DNA of 64,000 nucleotides from Adiantum capillus-veneris (taxonomy: Eukaryota > Streptophyta > Polypodiopsida > Polypodiales > Pteridaceae). The stretch spans positions 72,285,884 to 72,349,883 of the forward strand of contig CM043944.1 of the NCBI GenBank assembly GCA_014529385.2, in the 5' to 3' direction. The notes below the pieces were generated by a model that did not search any database, was not told where the DNA came from, and saw only the letters and a list, made by a program, of their open reading frames with translations. Position numbers and translations under genes: made by a program. How positions within the stretch are numbered: the stretch's first letter is position 1; the number at the start of each line of letters is the position of its first letter. Of the stretch, positions 57,101 through 64,000 are shown piece after piece.

Positions 57101-59229
57101 GAATAGGTAGTTTTGGTCACATGCATGTGATTTTTGGTTCTTTGCAACTTTTGTTATCACATCGTAAAGGCTTTGATGAAAACTAGTGTACCGTACAATT
57201 AGGAGAGATCTTTTTCAATTCTCAATCAAGCTCGCATGGTCGATAAAAGAAATACCAAAGTTCAAGGTGGTGAATTACTATGGGAACGAATCTTTTCATT
57301 GTGCACGTAATTAGATTAAAATGTGAATCTATGTGGAAATATAAGGTAAATAAAAGTGATTGTTAACAAGGTTATGAATTTTTGCAAGAATGTCAAAAGG
57401 CACTTGGCTTGTGGTTTAAGCTATTTTTTAATTAAGGTTGTGTTAATACTCGTCTCAACTTAGTAGATCTTAATAATATGATCTCTTCAAATGATTCTTG
57501 TCATTATGTAGTTTAGAACATAGTAGAAAATGATTCTCGTTCTTCTATTGTCTAGCACATTGTGGAAAATTGATTGCTACTTTTAGCAAAACAGTGAATT
57601 CTTTGAACACTTTGAGTGAAACTTTTCCTCTTAAGGGAAAAGTGAAACAAATTTTTGACTCATGTGACTTATGCTAGTCACATTTGTGAAAGATTTTCAC
57701 ACAAGTGAAACATTCCATAAGAAATGCCCACATCATTTGTCACAAGGGGAAAAACAATGGCTTGTGTGAAAAAGTGTGTGAATTTATTCTCATGTGTGAT
57801 TTTCAAGTGTGAAAAAGTCTAAAAGCTGTGGAAGCTGCATGTGTCCTGAACCCAAGGTCCAGTGCAGATTGTATATTCCAGTGCAGATTTATCGTATAGA
57901 AGATAGATACCAATCAATGGTCATGGGTAAAAATGCACATGTTTCTACTACGAAGTGCTCTTGTTTCTATTGGTGCTGATGACATGCAGAAAACCGTTGC
58001 TGAAGCAGATGGGTTAGCCTATTGGGAGAGAAAGCTACCTGCTACTATCCATCCAGCATTCATGCCATCGTGATGCCTTTGAGTTCACAATAGTCTGGTT
58101 GGCACAAATACCCCTCATACTGCAGCGCTGCCTATGTGTGTGTGTGTGTGTGCACGCAAACGCCTACTCATGCTCACAATGTCCTGCAACATGCACTGAA
58201 CTGCCTTACATCCAGAGTCGACACTCAGCCATGCTGCAAAAGCAATCCGAGTGCATAGCCCAAGCGACTATTATTAGGCATGCGAGATTTGGCAGGCCAA
58301 CGCTAGTCATCTGTATTTTTTTATTTAGTGCTGCTATAGACGTTGTATTAGTAGCACTAGCGAGCAGAGGTTATCTGTATGCAGGCAACTGCATCTACAA
58401 GAAATATAAGGTGCAACCCATAGGTGCCCAAGGAAGAATTTCGTAATAATCTTATGGTTTTGTTTAAAATAATGTCATCAATAGAAAATAGTAACAATAA
58501 TGCTATACTCAATTGATTTTCTTGGGATGAACATGATGACAAAGTTGAAATATTGCTGATAATGTTTTATCGTTGCTACCTTAATAGCAATTTGTGTTGT
58601 AGCTCCTCCTTGGTTGGACACACATAACGTTAGTTCACACCTCTCGTTGGCTGTTGGGTCAAGTTTGATGGCCCAGAGTCTTTGCACATGTTGAAAAATT
58701 GGACGCTTCATCTGCAGCCACTCAAAATTGATTACTTTTTCTTCACTTCTACATCAAAAAATATTTAAAAGTGATTTTATTACCGGTTGCTCGTGATTGT
58801 CAACTAATCTTGTTATGAGTGATTACAGGTATTTCTTTGTTATCAATTATGACCATGGTTCCTAATGATAGTGACAACATCATGATGATGATGTACAGTG
58901 ATAAAGTGGATGAAAGGTATTTTGAACTTGCATGGTTACAACATGGACCTATGGTACTTTGACCTGCAATATGGTAGCGACGTGGATCTATATTGTCATG
59001 TTTTTTCTTTTTTAATAGAAAGCATCTGTGATGCCAAGGTACGTGACACCATGATGATTATTGGTATTTCAAAGTTTTTCTTTGTTGAAAGCGTCTCTAA
59101 TGCCATCATAATGCCATGGTACGTGAACCCATGATGATTATTCCTATTTCAAAGTTTTTCTAAGCGTTTGTAATGTCATGGTACATAAACCATGATGATG
59201 ATTGTCTGTCATGCCATGGTTCATAAATC
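54173..59229. repeat. Unit 3 tail (full length)
   Basis: From 54,492 nearly identical to 1-4,800. Contains the higher-order repeat (55,110-55,770), a (GT)n tract at 58,134-58,152 and the ~70-bp array (59,020-59,229). No gene supported. Confidence 0.85.
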
Positions 59230-60720
59230 AGAGATTACCTGATGCTATTTCAATAGGCAAATCTATAAGGCAAGAATGTCCACTGAGCCCTCTATTGTTT
59301 GTTGTAGCTACTTATCCTCTGTTTTGTTTTTTGACTGCTCAAGCTAAGGGGGTTAAATTGAAGGGGCTGCAAGTAGGCCAGGAGCAGGTAGTGTCCTTGG
59401 GATTTGTTGATAATAACATTACATTTCTGCAGGCTCATAATGAAAACATTGGGAAATGCGCATGCATGAACTATTTGAATATATACTCTAACTGTAGGTC
59501 TGGAGATTAACTTGGGTAAATCTAGTTTGATAGATGTCTCAACTAAAGAGTTTAATAATCTCACATGGAGGGGAAAAAGAATCTGTTGGGGCATAGTATT
59601 CAGGCATCTAGGCTATATAATTGGGGCCGATGTTTCTGTATTCAGGCATCTGGGTTATCTAATTGTGGTAGATGTTTCCTCTGCCCCGATAACTGACTAC
59701 CTGGGTAGAGGACAGAGTATGCACTAAAACTGCTAGTTGAAATTGTGATGAGTGGCCTTTTCATGTGAGGGTTAGGATTTTACAATCTATTATGGTACCT
59801 TACTTGCTTCACTTCTTACCTCTGCTGGACTGGTTCAATACTGCCTTGAATAGAATCAGGTCTATGTATTTGAGGTTTTTGTTGGGCTCATGTAATAAAG
59901 CATGGTTGACATGGGATTTTGTTGCAATGCCTGTTGACATGGGAGGATTGGGAATTTTAACTTGAAAACTCACATGCGGGCTAGAAGAGCCACTCTTCTC
60001 AAACACATATGAACTCAGATAATTTTTGGTCTAGATTGCTTTGGCTTTTTATTGATAAGGAAATCGTCTATTTTCATGGTATATGGGACATGGGTTCGTC
60101 GGATAAGTTGTCTTTTGTTGCTCCTCTCAAGCTCTGTGGGTCAACTAGGAATATGTTAGTGAAGTCATGAAAAATGTTTCTGCAAAGCTTGGTAGAGAGA
60201 GATACACAAATAACTCATTAGGTGTGGATTTGTTTTTTCGGAGTTTTGTGTTTTAAAAACCTCATGCCTTGCTTATGGGGAAGAAAGCCCTCACCCTCAT
60301 TAAAAGAGGGGTCAATGTAATTGAACAAGTTGTGGACTCTAACAACAGGTTGGTCCCATTTCTGGTTTCCAAGAGGATCTTCATATTGGGCAATGGTCTC
60401 AGGGTGCCATGGGTTTATTATATGCATGTGTGTTTAGCATTGAAATACCTTGCAACTAGGATAGCACTCATAGGTTCAAAGATCGGGAGTTACCTAACTC
60501 TTGAGCTAATTGGTGGACATATCCTACTAGTGTTTTCTACAAGATGTTGTTGCCTGATAGTTCAATACATGACATATGTAACATGATTTGGGACTTCTCC
60601 AATAGTAGCCAATGGTGGATGCAGAGGATTCAGCTTGTTTGGAGTGTGCACTATGCCCACAAACACAAAGTTTTTATGTGAAGAGTCATGAGAGGTGCTT
60701 TACCATCAAGGAATTATAAT
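59230..60720 (+). pseudogene. LINE (non-LTR) reverse transcriptase fragment
   Basis: SIRQECPLSPLLFVVATYPL matches the LINE RT block that precedes the catalytic box; the box reads FVDNN, with Asn at the second catalytic position. Then LEINLGKSSLIDVS (across a frame change) and RHLGYIIGADVS, the latter duplicated in tandem (RHLGYLIVVDVS). VRILQSIMVPYLLHFLPLLDW and WDFVAMPVDMGGLGIL are thumb-region signatures of plant LINE RT. Further on, WWMQRIQLVWSVHYAHKHKVF resembles the zf-RVT tail domain. At least five frame breaks. The endonuclease and ORF1 are absent, as expected for a 5'-truncated copy, but no poly(A) or target duplication was seen. Confidence 0.85.
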
Positions 60721-60775
60721 TGACCAGGAAAAAGAAGATGTACAAACATAAAGTAATGTAATATAGACAAAAGCT

Positions 60776-60776
<1 letters not shown>

Positions 60777-60843
<67 letters not shown>
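60777..60843. repeat. (GA)n microsatellite
   Basis: ~67 bp of GA with one AAAG interruption, directly after the LINE remnant. Confidence 0.95.
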
Positions 60844-62080
<1,237 letters not shown>

Positions 62081-62115
62081 CTTCTACTATTGCATTCATT
62101 TGAGTTTGTTTATAT

Positions 62116-62545
62116 TTACTTGGTGAGCCAAAGGCAATGAGTTTTGGTGATTTGACTCCAGATTAGGTGAGCTGATCATCGATTCAAATCTAATATCTTT
62201 CATTTGAGTAGCACTAGAACAGACCTCTACGATGGCTTGATCACACGAAATATCTGATCTGCCCTACAGCTTGATGATCTGCGAAATATAACCGGGGTTT
62301 ACAAGGTCATATTTTGATGAGTTCAGTTATATTTTGCAAAGGCAATGAATTTTCGTGATTTGACTCCTCATAGTTGATCATCGATTGAAATCTGATATTT
62401 TCTCTTTCAGTAGCACTAGAACAGACCTCTGCTATGTCTTGATCGCACAAAATATCTAGCCTTTGAGAGTGCTCATCACGTCGGGAAGCATCCGAAGTAC
62501 CTTCCAGCTTGATGATCTGTGAAATATAACCAAGTTTTGCAAGGT
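62116..62545. repeat. ~208-bp diverged tandem duplication
   Basis: Copies start AAAGGCAATGAGTTTTGGTG (about 62,130) and AAAGGCAATGAATTTTCGTG (about 62,338) and share GTAGCACTAGAACAGACCTC and AGCTTGATGATCTG. The second has a ~60-bp insert. TTTACTTGGTGAGCCAAAGGC, just upstream, also occurs at about 61,666. Confidence 0.8.
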
Positions 62546-64000
62546 CTCCGATACTACTTTCGATTCTACCCGGCTTGTTGTTGCATGGGCAATAGCGCAG
62601 AAAAGAATTAGTGTGAATCTTGAGAATTAGGCATCGGGAGTTGTGTTGAGAATGTGGGTCTCATGTAAACGATAGTTGTAAGCAAGGAATCATAAGAATG
62701 CCTGGAAAAATAAAATTTACTCAAATAAGGACAAAGTATATGCAAATATTCACAAAGCTCTTAATCAAAGAGTTGTAAGCAAGGGCATGGGATCCAATTG
62801 TGATTCTATAAATACTTTGCAGTTACCCAAACCCATTCCTTTGAAACCATTTTCATTCAGAAAATTTAGTGGTTGCTTATCTCCTAGACCCCAAACAAGA
62901 TTTACCCAAACCCCAAACAAGATTTTGGTCAGGTTGCTAGTCCCCATGTCAGGGAGCGACTTCAAAACACTCCCTTGAGAACTTATTCTATATTGGCTCG
63001 AAAAAGAAAAGTAGTTTTTTGTCTTCAACTCTTAAGAGAAACAAAAAAAGACGAAATACATCACAAATTCCACCTCGGGAAAATTACTTTGTGACCTCCA
63101 AAACGCTGCCAATATTAAGTACAAGTCTGTGCTTTGAAAGTTTTTTCATTAACTGGTTTAGACGGAGGCGGAGATAAACAGCTCATGGAACTCCCTCAAC
63201 AAATGTAGCAACCAAAAACACGCTCTCCGCACTTCACACTACAAATGGTACTAGAAACTATTCCCGGGGGGGGAGGACCAGCTTTGGCAAAAAAGTTGAT
63301 CGATAAATCCTAGTATACAGCTCCTTGTACATTCGCCCTTGCATGAATCTCGCCCTTAATTCCACTTATAGTTTCTGGATAGCACAAGGTAGTGAATTTG
63401 ATGTGCATACAACAGAGTGAATATGGTGCCTTCTCCTATGGGGAAACCGAACTCAAGACGCCCATTATCATGGACAATTAGAAAGGAGGATACATAACGT
63501 AGGTTAGTCAGCATGGAGGCAAGAAGACAAAATTGATGACAGAAGCAGATTACAAAAGAGAGAGAGAGAGAGAGAGAGGCTAATATTGATCAAAGGACAT
63601 AGAACATAATGTTACATCTGCTTTCCTTTAAGCTTAATCAATATGCTACATCTTTTGTATTTGTCTTAATGTGTGTTTTGTGTATGGCAGGGAGGACATA
63701 TTCACAACACTAGATGTTGTGATTGCAAGCACGTCTCTAGCTCGAAAACACTACAAGGTTCATTATTTGCATCCAATTTCTCATGCGCATGCGTTTGCTT
63801 GGCACAACACATAAACGCTACGAGGCAGGGCACGAATTCCATTTCTTATAATTTTTGGAGAGACCACAGTGCCAACTCTCCACCATACTTCTGTATGGCA
63901 CCTCTACATGACATGCATTGTATATTTTGCACTTTCAGTCTGTGAGTTTCATTATAAGACAATATGTTTAACTATTCAAATTGCTCTTTTGTAGCTTGAC
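62546..64000. other. No recognised gene
   Basis: Single-copy sequence with a short tandem ACCCCAAACAAGATTT (62,888-62,925), a G-run (63,267) and a (GA)n tract (63,557-63,578). Open frames at 62,765-63,028 (-) and 63,673-63,945 (+) match nothing I recognise. Confidence 0.5.

Larger units (their letters stand above)
49189..59229. repeat. Duplicated composite unit 3
   Basis: Begins inside the left inverted repeat of the MITE (GCATGATATTAAGC equals 31,475) joined to copia flank ending AAATGAGTA. It runs through the AT-rich block, CACTA copy 3 and the full-length tail, and stops within the ~70-bp repeat array at about 59,229, where LINE sequence begins. TR and copia parts are absent. Confidence 0.88.

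Overview
This window is non-coding, transposon-dominated nuclear DNA from a land plant. Plant-type signatures are LTR elements primed by initiator-Met tRNA (TGGTATCAGAG-type primer sites), Ty1/copia, Ty3/gypsy, LINE and CACTA (En/Spm) relics, AT-rich introns with TACTAAT-like branch sites, and long (GA)n tracts. The style suggests a large genome, perhaps a fern or other seed-free plant, but the sequence alone does not fix the species. I found no intact host gene, tRNA, rRNA or CRISPR array.

The dominant structure is a composite unit of about 18 kb, present in four partly deleted copies. Its order is: MITE-like inverted repeat, AT-rich repeat block, CACTA transposase pseudogene (+), non-coding 'tail', nested pair of small non-autonomous LTR elements, short flank, Ty1/copia relic (-). 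Unit 0 is 1-14,798 (starts in the tail, copia cut off). Unit 1 is 14,799-21,588 (transposase, then a deletion straight into copia). Unit 2 is 31,453-49,188 (most complete). Unit 3 is 49,189-59,229 (starts inside the MITE, ends at a LINE). Copies differ at roughly 2% of bases by eye and share inactivating mutations, so they come from duplication of already dead DNA rather than from repeated transposition.

Between units 1 and 2 (21,589-31,452) lie a second small LTR element (-), a degenerate TATAGGTTAGGTT-like repeat field, a ~175-bp tandem repeat, an LTR-end palindrome, and a 5'-complete but 3'-truncated Ty3/gypsy element (LTR, gag, protease, RT, start of RNase H). Unit 2 alone carries a 2.75-kb probable solo LTR inside its small LTR element. 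Right of unit 3 are a LINE RT remnant and 3.3 kb of sequence with microsatellites and a ~208-bp tandem duplication but no recognisable gene.

The best biological lead is that the coding copia element and three non-coding LTR elements share a ~65-bp module directly upstream of the 3' LTR, ending in the polypurine tract. The non-coding ones also carry a repeated AGGAG-loop-CTCCT hairpin. This looks like a non-autonomous family parasitising a copia partner through conserved cis signals.
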